A DNA stretch of 19,004 nucleotides from CAJXCL01 sp036011265 (lineage in GTDB: Bacteria > Nitrospinota > Nitrospinia > CAJXCL01), in the NCBI GenBank assembly GCA_036011265.1, contig DASCNB010000190.1:1-19004 (forward strand). Reading direction: 5' to 3'. The notes under the pieces were generated by a model. It saw nothing but the letters and a program-made list of their open reading frames with translations. It did no database searches and was not told the DNA's origin. Every line of letters starts with the position of its first letter. Positions within the stretch are counted from its first letter, which is position 1. A program made the position numbers and the translations under genes. Below, piece by piece: positions 6,658 to 13,630 of this stretch.

Positions 6658-7257
6658 ATGTCTTCAGGGTCTGTCGCAAGCTTAATTCCTGAAATATACT
6701 ATGATCTTATAGCAAGAATATCATCTGGTATACCATTTGTTATTGTATTGTTTTGGGAGACTAATTTATATTCTGATAACGTAACTACTTTAAATAAAAC
6801 ATCGGTATTTTTCGTGGTTTTAGGAGCTGGTTATTTAGCTGGTACTTTGTTAACGACAATTAGTGCAATTATACACTATATTGTATGGGGCTTTTTACAA
6901 TTGGTTACTAGAATATTAAACTTTGAGACCTCTATTCCTACTAAATCTTTACGTGAGATTTTTTCTACTCTATATGAGAAGATAGATATGATAGCTAAAA
7001 AAGATCAAGTCGCAGGTACAATTTTGAAAAAGATGGAGGCCAATGCTGGCTTAGCGGACAATCTTTTTTCAGGGTATCTCATTCTTTCAGTTACAATGTT
7101 TTTTTTAGAGACTACTCATGAATTTAACATATGGATATTTAGTCCTATTTTTATTTTATTGATTGCTACAATGGTACTAAAAAGAGTTTTGCTTGTAGGT
7201 CGACTGGACACCCTTTACAAGAATTTAGAAAATAAGGGAGAGGCCATTAATTACTAA
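6658..7257 (+). CDS. Multi-pass membrane protein of unknown function (third cassette-like unit)
   Basis: A 199-aa protein I cannot assign. It opens with PEIYYDLIARISSGIPF, a short amphipathic start resembling one seen at the N-terminus of several uncharacterised bacterial membrane proteins (from memory, unverified). Hydrophobic helices lie at about 22-36, 49-86 (probably two), 135-150 and 158-177. A soluble charged loop (about 90-133) separates the two membrane halves. The gene starts 26 bp after the end of the second attC-like site, which matches the spacing of cassette genes. The ribosome-binding site is weak. Only 17 bp separate its stop from the next gene, so the two are probably co-transcribed and may act together. 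The region is strongly AT-rich. Confidence 0.75.
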   Translation: MSSGSVASLIPEIYYDLIARISSGIPFVIVLFWETNLYSDNVTTLNKTSVFFVVLGAGYLAGTLLTTISAIIHYIVWGFLQLVTRILNFETSIPTKSLREIFSTLYEKIDMIAKKDQVAGTILKKMEANAGLADNLFSGYLILSVTMFFLETTHEFNIWIFSPIFILLIATMVLKRVLLVGRLDTLYKNLENKGEAINY

Positions 7258-7274
7258 TAATTGATGCAATTTAA

Positions 7275-7838
7275 ATGCTAATTACTGTTGCTACCAAGGT
7301 TACTTTATTCAGGCTACTTTTAGTAACCCCTATCACTATTTTACTTTTCATAAAAACACCTGACTATTTTGGAATAGCTATAATATTATTTTGGATTGCC
7401 ATTCTGTCAGATTTCTTAGATGGTTTTATTGCACGAAAGTTTCATCAAGAAACAAATCTTGGCAGCTTTTTAGATGCGCTAACTGATAAAATTCTTGTTT
7501 ATGTTCTTATTTTTTCCTTCCTAAAGCTTGGTTTGTATTATTCTATTATTGTAGTTTTTATGTTTCTTAGAGATATTATTGTAGACTTTATAAGAAACTT
7601 TTTTGCAATAAAAGGAAATGTAATTGCATCAAATAAGTGGGGGAAAATGAAATTTTCCTTTCAATGTGTATCTTTAAATTTTTGTTTTTTTTTCTTTATA
7701 GTTAACCCAAAATTTCAATTGTACTTTTTTCAGATGGCTAACTTTTTTTTAGTTCTTGCATTATTAGTTAGCTTGCCAGGTCTATTTAATATGCTTAATA
7801 ATTGTTTGCTAATAAAAAAAGGTCAAATCTCTGCATGA
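7275..7838 (+). CDS. CDP-alcohol phosphatidyltransferase family protein (PgsA-like)
   Basis: A 187-aa integral membrane enzyme of the class I CDP-alcohol phosphatidyltransferase family, which joins a CDP-linked lipid or alcohol to a second alcohol and releases CMP. The full signature is present at the required spacing: Asp46, Asp49-Gly50, Ala53-Arg54, Gly63, Asp67 and Asp71. These acidic residues bind the metal ions and act in catalysis. The N-terminus (ATKVTLFRLLLVTPI) is like that of phosphatidylglycerophosphate synthases, so a PgsA-type reaction is the first guess, but the alcohol substrate cannot be read from the sequence. About six membrane helices are likely. It lies 17 bp after the unknown membrane protein and is the last gene of the AT-rich island. 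No attC-like site follows it. A cell would normally have another, chromosomal pgsA. Confidence 0.85.
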   Translation: MLITVATKVTLFRLLLVTPITILLFIKTPDYFGIAIILFWIAILSDFLDGFIARKFHQETNLGSFLDALTDKILVYVLIFSFLKLGLYYSIIVVFMFLRDIIVDFIRNFFAIKGNVIASNKWGKMKFSFQCVSLNFCFFFFIVNPKFQLYFFQMANFFLVLALLVSLPGLFNMLNNCLLIKKGQISA

Positions 7839-7934
7839 CTGTATGTTCACTAGAGCAATCAATGAATCAGGGATCATAAAGACAGGTGTCAGGTGCCAGG
7901 AGTTGGGGATCAGGGATTAAATACAGCGGTCAGC

Positions 7935-7983
7935 ATTACACACCCCAGCCATTTCATAGCCACCCCTCTTTTTAAAGGGGAAT
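7935..7983 (+). repeat. Double-hairpin dispersed repeat, copy 2
   Basis: The order is ATTACACACCCC, a weak short stem GCCAT-TTC-ATAGC (7948-7960, four of five pairs), then CCCCTCTTTTTAAAGGGG (7963-7980, five clean pairs). It is the same architecture as 4433-4481 (reversed) and 12109-12155, with the most degraded pairing of the three. Confidence 0.7.
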
Positions 7984-8179
7984 TTACACATCTTTTGAAC
8001 CCCCTCCCTCGATATTGCCTATCCTGAGCTTACCGAAGGGCTCAAGACATGTTTGTTTAAAATCTTTTTTACCGCATCCCAAGAGCATTACTTTCAAACG
8101 CAAGGGTGTAAAGAACACAGATTTTGATAATATTTTATTGGTTGAGTTTTTTCTTCATGAACAATATAATGCAATCAAG

Positions 8180-8214
8180 ATAAGCCGCTGTTTTGCTTTT
8201 GTACAGCGGCTTAT
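8180..8214. repeat. Perfect 12-bp hairpin overlapping the right island boundary
   Basis: ATAAGCCGCTGT (8180-8191) pairs perfectly with ACAGCGGCTTAT (8203-8214) across an 11-nt T-rich loop. The right arm is part of the 22-bp inverted repeat shared with 4551-4572. At the left boundary the equivalent second arm is degraded (ACAGCGGGTC). There is no clear T-run after the stem, so a terminator role is not obvious. Confidence 0.7.
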
Positions 8215-8223
8215 GCAAAGCTT
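8202..8223 (-). repeat. Right 22-bp inverted repeat bounding the accessory island
   Basis: Reverse complement of 4551-4572 at 21 of 22 positions. It lies 92 bp before the diguanylate cyclase start and 364 bp after the end of the phosphatidyltransferase gene. It marks the right end of the AT-rich segment. Confidence 0.65.
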
Positions 8224-8300
8224 AGGCGCTATTTAGTTTTTGCTTTTATTAACGCTTTTTGCAAGGCGTGGATTTTATAACATATCGGTGAAGCGGATTA

Positions 8301-8310
8301 CCCTATAGGG
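8301..8310. promoter_or_regulatory. Palindrome overlapping the GGDEF gene ribosome-binding site
   Basis: CCCTATAGGG is a perfect 10-bp palindrome whose right half, with the following G, supplies the AGGGG ribosome-binding sequence 4-8 bp before the ATG at 8315. It could be a protein-binding site or chance. Confidence 0.3.
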
Positions 8311-8314
8311 GATT

Positions 8315-9697
8315 ATGACAGGACTTAACAGTATCACAGTAATGGTAGTGGACAAGGACCCTGACAAGGAACAGGGATACCGGGATTGCCTGAAAGGGGC
8401 CGGTTATGAAATCGTATTTCATACCGACGGCCAGGCGGCATTGGATGCAGTCGAGAAACAGCCGCCGGACGTAGTCGTGGCGGATATGTTCTCTAACTCT
8501 TTAAACGGCATACAACTGTGCCACAGGCTGAAACAGGCCGAGGAACACGCCAATATACCGTTTATCCTGATGACGTCCGGTTTCGATACGTTGAACGCCA
8601 AAATCCGGGGGCTCAAGGCCAAACCGGATGAGTATATCCGAACACCGATGAACCCCGATGAATTGTTGTTCAGGATTAAAAATGCGCTTTTGAAATTCGT
8701 CGAGACGAAACGTATACTGAAGTTCGCCTACCAGACCGATCCCACAGTTTATCATCTCCCGAGAAAGGTAAAACCACAATCGCCCGACCCAACGGATGGA
8801 GGCTCCGTACTGATAGTTGACCCGACAAAATCCATCCTGAAAAGGGTGGAATCCGAATTCAAAAATGCCGGCTGCAAATTAGATATAGCGCTTAACGGCA
8901 AACAGGCCATCGAACTTGTTAATGCTCACCAGTACCAACTGATTTTGTCCGATGGTGAGATGGAGGAGATGGACGGGTATGAACTCTGCCACTATATTCG
9001 CAACCTGAAAAATTATGAGCTTGTACCGTTCATATTCGTATGCAGGGAAACAGAACAAAATATAAGGCTTCGAGGTCTTCGGCTCGGTGCGGACGATTAT
9101 ATCACCTATCCGTTTGAGTCTGCAGAATTGATGCAGAAGGTCACAAACGCCATGGATAAATCCAGACTGATCCGGGAGCATACCTTCATTGACAAACTCA
9201 CCAGGATATACAACAGGGGATATTTTGATCTCGTCATCCGAAAAGAATTCCGTCGTCACACCCGCGGCAAGCAGACGTTGTCGCTGGTGATGACGGATAT
9301 AGATTTTTTCAAGAAAGTGAACGATACTTACGGCCATCAGGCGGGCGACGTTATCCTCAAGTCAGTGGCCGGAATATTGAAAGACCAATTGCGCGACACC
9401 GACATCGTGGCACGGTACGGTGGCGAGGAATTCGCGCTTGTTCTACCGGAGACGCCCGAGACAGCTGCGATGAAACTCGCCAAAAACCTACGAAAAAAAA
9501 TCGAGTCCGAAGTCTGCCGTGTGGAGCATAAAAAACTGGAACTTTCAGTAACAATGAGTTTCGGCGTTTCGTCCAGCAAAGGTGTGGAATCGTCCACGGA
9601 CCTGATTTCCAACTCTGATTCTGCCTTATACGAAGCGAAAAAAAGCGGCAGGAACCGCGTGTGCAGGTATAGTTCGCTAACCAAGGCGGCGCAATGA
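8315..9697 (+). CDS. Diguanylate cyclase with two receiver domains (PleD-like)
   Basis: A 460-aa cytoplasmic protein with domain order REC (about 5-127), REC (about 163-282), GGDEF (about 290-455), as in PleD; it makes cyclic di-GMP from two GTP. The GGDEF domain is intact: metal-binding Asp328 in TDIDFFKKVND, GHQAGD, and the signature RYGGEEF with GGEEF at 369-373. An inhibitory I-site RxxD (Arg360-Asp363) lies five residues upstream of it. REC1 has an acidic pair (Asp13, Asp15), phospho-acceptor Asp57 and Thr87, but the conserved Lys before Pro is Thr110. REC2 has Asp213 but only one clear acidic residue before it (Asp169), Cys243 where Thr/Ser is usual, and Tyr265 in place of the Lys. REC2 is therefore probably a dimerisation domain. 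Base composition is more GC-rich than in the neighbouring genes. No partner kinase is adjacent. Confidence 0.93.
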   Translation: MTGLNSITVMVVDKDPDKEQGYRDCLKGAGYEIVFHTDGQAALDAVEKQPPDVVVADMFSNSLNGIQLCHRLKQAEEHANIPFILMTSGFDTLNAKIRGLKAKPDEYIRTPMNPDELLFRIKNALLKFVETKRILKFAYQTDPTVYHLPRKVKPQSPDPTDGGSVLIVDPTKSILKRVESEFKNAGCKLDIALNGKQAIELVNAHQYQLILSDGEMEEMDGYELCHYIRNLKNYELVPFIFVCRETEQNIRLRGLRLGADDYITYPFESAELMQKVTNAMDKSRLIREHTFIDKLTRIYNRGYFDLVIRKEFRRHTRGKQTLSLVMTDIDFFKKVNDTYGHQAGDVILKSVAGILKDQLRDTDIVARYGGEEFALVLPETPETAAMKLAKNLRKKIESEVCRVEHKKLELSVTMSFGVSSSKGVESSTDLISNSDSALYEAKKSGRNRVCRYSSLTKAAQ

Positions 9698-9818
9698 ATC
9701 AGGGGTCAGCCCTTCGGCTTCGCTCAGGACAAACGATCGGGGTTTAGGAATTAAGATAAGCAGCCAGGATTCAGCTTAATGCACAGATCTTTTTTATCTT
9801 TCTCAAATTTCCATCAGG

Positions 9819-10265
9819 CTAATCTAACCTTTTGAAATCTATTCCACCAAATTCGTTAAAGTAAGCAAATAAACCTACAAACTTTATCTCTTTATGATTC
9901 TTTTTTAGGAGTTCAATTCCTTTTCTAACATGTTGAGAGTGATGAGAAAACTCATCTTTCTGATTCTTGAATTTTCCTGATCCTCCATAAGCACCGCAAT
10001 CTTGATGATTAACTATTATTATCATGCTTACCTTATGAAGCCTCTCTGCAAGTCTAATCTGCTTTTCTAAAATATTAATTATATCCGTTTTCTTTTCAAC
10101 AAGAACTTTTGCCGCACCTGCATGAGTAATAAGATCAAAGTCATATATTCCAAGTGTATTCTGTACAAAGTTAACGGTTGCTTTCCAAAAACGAAAATCT
10201 ATGCAACAGATTAATGAGGCAGTGCATTTATGTTTGTGGATATGAGATTTACTATAAATTGCCAT
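9819..10265 (-). CDS. Small beta-carbonic-anhydrase-like protein
   Basis: A 148-aa protein with the zinc-site layout of beta-class carbonic anhydrases: Cys21-x-Asp23-x-Arg25 (CIDFR), a mid-segment LITHAGAAKVL resembling the conserved region after the first ligand, then His87-x-x-Cys90 in VNHQDCGAYGG. In the family Cys, His and Cys bind zinc and the Asp-Arg pair gates the fourth ligand. Classical enzymes are about 200 residues or more; this one is short and lacks the extended N-terminal arm used for dimerisation. It could be an active minimal enzyme interconverting CO2 and bicarbonate, or a divergent relative with another role. The start at 10265 has no strong ribosome-binding site. The gene stands alone between repeat-rich spacers. 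Confidence 0.75.
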   Translation of the reverse strand: MAIYSKSHIHKHKCTASLICCIDFRFWKATVNFVQNTLGIYDFDLITHAGAAKVLVEKKTDIINILEKQIRLAERLHKVSMIIIVNHQDCGAYGGSGKFKNQKDEFSHHSQHVRKGIELLKKNHKEIKFVGLFAYFNEFGGIDFKRLD

Positions 10266-10408
10266 ATTTTTATATCAGCTGTCAGGGACCGGGTGTCAAG
10301 AAATAATTATCAATTAACAGTTAACAATTTGCAATGATAAAAAATTCACCATTTCACATCCCTGTAGATCACGTCTTTGTGTACTCTGCAGTTAACTGGC
10401 TTCTGCAG

Positions 10409-11269
10409 CTATCCGTCGGTATCTTCAATTAAGAGGACTTTTTGTTCTATCCAGTCAATAAGCCGGAGATTTAGAATTTTTTTTGTTTGTTCTTTATTTA
10501 ATACGATTGCTTTTGTCATCTCAGCCAGCGATTCTTTGCGGCTTATAGCGGAATAAAGAGAAACAGCTTTATAAGTCTTATTCCATTTATCGGATTCTTT
10601 TTTATAAAGTTGATATTGTTGTTGACTCACTAAGTTTGTGAAGTAAGAGAAGGTATTCTGAATAATAAAAGGAGTGACATTTCCGTACTGCCATCGATTC
10701 TCTATAGAATTAAAGTCCCACTCAGAAAGCTTCGTAAACTGAGGGGCATGAGAATACTTTCGCGCTTGGCTTTCCATGTTTAAAGAGTCGATGACATGAG
10801 TCATTTCATGAATCAGAGTCCCCTTTATGATTTCTTCGTAATATTCATCAGAGTCTACTTTTCTCATCCAGTGATTGAAGAGATTATTATAAAAATCAAT
10901 ACTTTTTACCTCCACTGATGAAGAAGCAGACGCGGCCTGTGATGGGTTATGCGGGGCTATGTTATATCGATATAACTTATTATATTTAGATTGTTTAACT
11001 GCGTTAAGAAAATGAGAGAGTTTATGATGGTTTTCAATATCATTTAAGGCTTTTGTAATGAGATTTATTTCTTCAGAACTCCATGGCCTGGGAATCGCGT
11101 CCAAACACCATGCCTCATCCCATTCACCCCTGCAGGAAGAAAGAGTGGCGAATTTAAAACCGTTAAATTCTCCTTGAATAAGGATTCGAGAGGAGTTATC
11201 AGAATTTAATTTTTCTTCAGCATGTAAGGAAAGCGGGGAAAGCAAATAAAAGTAAAAAAGTAAACTCAT
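10409..11269 (-). CDS. Predicted exported zinc-metallopeptidase-like protein (HExxH)
   Basis: With the start chosen here the protein is 286 aa. It opens with a hydrophobic segment ending SPLSLHA-EEK that looks like a cleavable signal peptide. The zinc motif HEMTH is at 154-158, in GTLIHEMTHVIDS. A later KESLAEM segment (246-251) could supply the third zinc ligand and neighbouring acid, as in gluzincin peptidases. Two Cys (about 46 and 55) may pair outside the cytoplasm. I do not recognise the family. The frame stays open to an ATG at 11428 that has a GAAGGG sequence upstream, giving 339 aa. However, the extra 53 residues are translated from dispersed repeat sequence and would bury the signal peptide, so I prefer the later start, although it lacks a clear ribosome-binding site. 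Substrate unknown. Confidence 0.7.
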   Translation of the reverse strand: MSLLFYFYLLSPLSLHAEEKLNSDNSSRILIQGEFNGFKFATLSSCRGEWDEAWCLDAIPRPWSSEEINLITKALNDIENHHKLSHFLNAVKQSKYNKLYRYNIAPHNPSQAASASSSVEVKSIDFYNNLFNHWMRKVDSDEYYEEIIKGTLIHEMTHVIDSLNMESQARKYSHAPQFTKLSEWDFNSIENRWQYGNVTPFIIQNTFSYFTNLVSQQQYQLYKKESDKWNKTYKAVSLYSAISRKESLAEMTKAIVLNKEQTKKILNLRLIDWIEQKVLLIEDTDG

Positions 11270-11458
11270 GACACAAAGAAAATATTTTTTGATGGGATTG
11301 ACCGGATTTTTATATGGAGTGAATAGCTGCACGCCAATAGCTGACTGCTGACCGCTAACAGATAATTGATAACTTTTAATTGTTTCTCTCTGACACCTGA
11401 TCTCTGGCGCCTGATTCCCTTTTTTCATGTTCGTGCCCTTCGTACTTAAAGCATTTAG

Positions 11459-11502
11459 TTGATAGTTTATAATTTTCCTTCCTTATAATTCTGTAGTATA
11501 AT
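11459..11502 (+). promoter_or_regulatory. Possible promoter region of the NYN gene
   Basis: Three TATAAT hexamers lie at 11468-11473, 11484-11489 and 11497-11502, 38-70 bp before the start codon. TTGATA at 11459-11464 could serve as a -35 element for the second, with a long 19-bp spacer. The region is AT-rich, so this is only suggestive. Confidence 0.3.
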
Positions 11503-11540
11503 TAATCGTTTCATTTTAAATTAATTAAATCAAAAAAAAC

Positions 11541-12050
11541 ATGATAAATATAAGCCAGTCTGTCGCAATCCTTATTGACGGAAATAATATCGAAAGAAGC
11601 CTCCATTCCATTTATAAAAATGAAAACGTGATGCTTAATTTCGATTCGCTCATCCCAAAACTTCTGAGAAACAGGGAACTGAACCGATTAATGTACTTCA
11701 GGGAAGGAAAAATTATTTCTTCGAAACTCGCTGACAGGTTACATGAGAACTACCACGGCTCTGTTGTCCCCTGCCATAAGTCTGCGGACATACCGTTAAC
11801 CATTAAAGCTACTCAAATCGCGCAAAAGGTGGATACAATCATTATTCTTTCCGGCGATTCAGATTACATAGAACTTGTGAGGCATCTTAAAAGTGAAGGG
11901 GTAAGAGTGGAAATCGCGGCAGTTAAAAAATCTACGGCTGCTATTTTAGAAGATGAGGCTGATTATTTTACCCCTATCGAAGAAGAAGACTGCTGGGAAG
12001 CTATAAGTGACAGGAAGAGAAAAAGGGTAGTAAGGAAAAGAAGATTTTAA
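11541..12050 (+). CDS. NYN-domain protein (PIN-like fold, DUF88/LabA type)
   Basis: A 169-aa protein whose whole length matches an NYN domain, a PIN-like fold found in predicted RNA nucleases and LabA-type regulators. Key acidic positions are visible: Asp13 and Asn15 in ILIDGNNIERS, Asp83 in HKSADIPLT, Asp98 in QKVDTI, and Asp106/Asp108 in LSGDSDYIELV. These cluster as the expected metal site. The C-terminus is basic (DRKRKRVVRKRRF), which would suit nucleic-acid binding. The gene diverges from the exported HExxH gene. No ribosome-binding site is clear; an AT-rich leader with several TATAAT-like hexamers (11468, 11484, 11497) precedes it. RNA cleavage is the family-based expectation and is not shown here. 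Confidence 0.85.
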   Translation: MINISQSVAILIDGNNIERSLHSIYKNENVMLNFDSLIPKLLRNRELNRLMYFREGKIISSKLADRLHENYHGSVVPCHKSADIPLTIKATQIAQKVDTIIILSGDSDYIELVRHLKSEGVRVEIAAVKKSTAAILEDEADYFTPIEEEDCWEAISDRKRKRVVRKRRF

Positions 12051-12108
12051 TAAAGCTGGTGTCAGGGATTAAATGCAGCGAAAAATAAATCAGTTGTCAG
12101 GGGTTAGC

Positions 12109-12155
12109 ATTACACACCCAGCCACGGAGTGGCACCCCTCTTTTTAGAGGGGAAT
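12109..12155 (+). repeat. Double-hairpin dispersed repeat, copy 3
   Basis: The order is ATTACACACCCA, stem GCCAC-GGA-GTGGC (12121-12133), then CCCCTC-TTTTTA-GAGGGG (12135-12152). It sits in the 218-bp gap between the NYN gene and the 94-aa gene, preceded by CAGGGATTAAATGCAGCG, which also (one base different) precedes copy 2. A TTTTGACGGGATAAACAGG repeat piece follows at about 12175. Confidence 0.8.
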
Positions 12156-12268
12156 GGCAAACCCTTTAAAATTCTTTTGACGGGATAAACAGGATTAAGT
12201 GGATTTTTTTCTAAATCTGCAATGAGTTCTCCAATTCCCGTCAGGCAAATCTATTCAGCTATCAACAG

Positions 12269-12553
12269 TCAGGAATTAATCCAACCCTGTAGCGCGTCAA
12301 TAATTTTTTCCGCCTGTTCTTTATTGGAAATATTGAATTTTGACTGCTGTTTATATTCGTCATGCATCTTGCGATACCGGCGAATGGTATAACGGTCCGC
12401 AGCGTATTCTTCTTTTTTTTGATCCCATTGCTGGTATTTGAATATAATTGTTGACCACGCCCCTCTTGTAAGAACTATCTTATCGAGTTCTTTAACAAGT
12501 TGTACGCCTTCTTCTTCATAATTTATAGTTATATCGTCAATATGCGAAAACAT
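12269..12553 (-). CDS. Small conserved-looking protein of unknown function
   Basis: A 94-aa acidic/basic mixed protein with no membrane segment or signal peptide. The start is well supported by AAGGAGA about 6 bp upstream on the minus strand. The sequence has a strand-like N-terminal half (DDITINYEEEGVQLVKELDKIVLTRG is typical of its alternating pattern in shorter blocks), a basic middle rich in Tyr and Arg (DRYTIRRYRKMHDEYK), and a C-terminal helix (NKEQAEKIIDALQGWI). The basic middle followed by a helix loosely recalls small single-stranded nucleic-acid-binding proteins of the PC4/Whirly type. That is a guess from pattern alone. Similar short proteins occur in several environmental bacteria as far as I recall, but I cannot name a family. 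Confidence 0.75.
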   Translation of the reverse strand: MFSHIDDITINYEEEGVQLVKELDKIVLTRGAWSTIIFKYQQWDQKKEEYAADRYTIRRYRKMHDEYKQQSKFNISNKEQAEKIIDALQGWINS

Positions 12554-12671
12554 AAAATTCTCCTTTTAATGGAAACTAATAGCATAACTCTGAAAATTAA
12601 GTAAAAATTTTTTACCATAAAAACCCTTAGAAGGCAAGACTGTAAAAAATACATTCGCTAAGTTTTTTTAT

Positions 12672-13523
12672 CTAACTGTCACTGCTGTGCGCCATTACAA
12701 TCGATGCCACAATGCCTGCCACAGCAAAAATCTGTAAGGAAGATATGGTTTCCGAATCTATCCAACCCCAGATAAGGGCCACCACAGGAATAACATACGC
12801 GACCATTCCGGCAAAAAGCGGCCCTCTCTCACTGATCAAGCGAACAAACATATAAGTAGCAACTCCTGTACAGAAAATTCCTAATAGTGCGACTGAAATA
12901 ATAGCGAGACTCAGGTCTTTATTTAAATCAACAGGCTCTGCCGCAACTGCTATTGGCAGCAAAACCAGCCCCGTCATAGTTAGCAGACCACATGAGAGAG
13001 ACAAAGGTGAAACAGCAGACAGGTTTTTTTTGATAAATGTGTTTGCAAAGGAATAAGAGGCAGGAGCAAATATTGCCAGAAACAAACTGCCCGCTGGAAT
13101 ACTGCGCTGTAAGCCGTCAGAGAATATAATTACAAGACAGATCAGTCCGCTGACCACTCCTGCTGTCTGTAATTTTGTCGGCCATACTTTTAACATGGGG
13201 ATGGAGAAAAGAATGGTCATAAACGGCACAAGCCCGATCATCATACCAATAAAAGCGGAACCATAAAGAGATACAAGATGAGGCAAGACAGTATAGGGCA
13301 AGATATTAGCGGTAATCGAAATAAAAGCAATAGGGAATAGGAGTTTTCGGTCCAAACCCCAATTGTTTTTAACAAGTTTTATAGCAATCGCAAGAACAAG
13401 AGCGCCTCCAACCGCGCGTAAAGCACCAATGCTGATAGGTCCAAAAACAAGAGAAGCCTTCTTCATCAATATGAAGCTGCTTCCCCAAATAAGACTGATT
13501 AGAATAAACAGGATGTACGGCAT
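12672..13523 (-). CDS. EamA-type transporter of the drug/metabolite transporter superfamily
   Basis: A 283-aa inner-membrane protein with about ten hydrophobic helices arranged as two EamA repeats, the usual architecture of this superfamily. The first repeat opens with the characteristic LIWGSSFILMKKA (about 11-23) and has Arg36 in GALRAVGGAL. The second begins near FANTFIKKNLSAVSPL in the middle of the protein and ends with IPVVALIWGWID. Members export metabolites such as amino acids or drugs, but the substrate cannot be read from sequence. The gene diverges from the thiolase gene with a 107-bp shared upstream region. The start ATG at 13523 lacks a strong ribosome-binding site. Confidence 0.92.
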   Translation of the reverse strand: MPYILFILISLIWGSSFILMKKASLVFGPISIGALRAVGGALVLAIAIKLVKNNWGLDRKLLFPIAFISITANILPYTVLPHLVSLYGSAFIGMMIGLVPFMTILFSIPMLKVWPTKLQTAGVVSGLICLVIIFSDGLQRSIPAGSLFLAIFAPASYSFANTFIKKNLSAVSPLSLSCGLLTMTGLVLLPIAVAAEPVDLNKDLSLAIISVALLGIFCTGVATYMFVRLISERGPLFAGMVAYVIPVVALIWGWIDSETISSLQIFAVAGIVASIVMAHSSDS

Positions 13524-13630
13524 AAAAAAATGCTGAAAATAAGTGCTTTAACTATAACACACAGATGGGTTCTGATTCTTGTCAGGTCGTAACGATTATG
13601 ATAAGCTCCAAAATATAAAGGAGTAAAAAG

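Larger units (their letters stand above)
7839..8314. other. 476-bp gene-free region with dispersed repeats
   Basis: No credible gene is present. The open frame at 8015-8236 is built largely from dispersed repeat sequence and lacks a ribosome-binding site. The region holds a GTGTCAGGTGCCAGG-type repeat (about 7885-7915), the double-hairpin repeat copy 2 (7935-7983), a CCTGAGCTTACCGAAGGGCT repeat piece (about 8023-8042), a long hairpin (8180-8214), and the right 22-bp inverted repeat (8202-8223). It ends with the leader of the GGDEF gene. Confidence 0.7.

Noticed and set aside
7963..7980. Intrinsic terminators at the CCCCTC/GAGGGG hairpins
   Set aside because: None of the copies is followed by a T-run on either strand, and they recur as part of a dispersed repeat.
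8141..8147. GTTGAGT as the end of a third attC
   Set aside because: It matches GTTRRRY, but no RYYYAAC partner and no inner palindrome can be found in the preceding 140 bp.
8015..8236. 73-codon open frame on the + strand
   Set aside because: Its start lies in a dispersed CCTGAGCTTACCGAAGGG repeat, its end runs through the island-boundary hairpin, and no ribosome-binding site precedes it.
8879..9684. Antisense open frames inside the diguanylate cyclase gene
   Set aside because: The sense frame has complete REC and GGDEF motifs; the antisense frames are a by-product of its GC-richer codon use.
4433..12155. A CRISPR array
   Set aside because: The repeats are far apart, differ in orientation and lack regular spacers.
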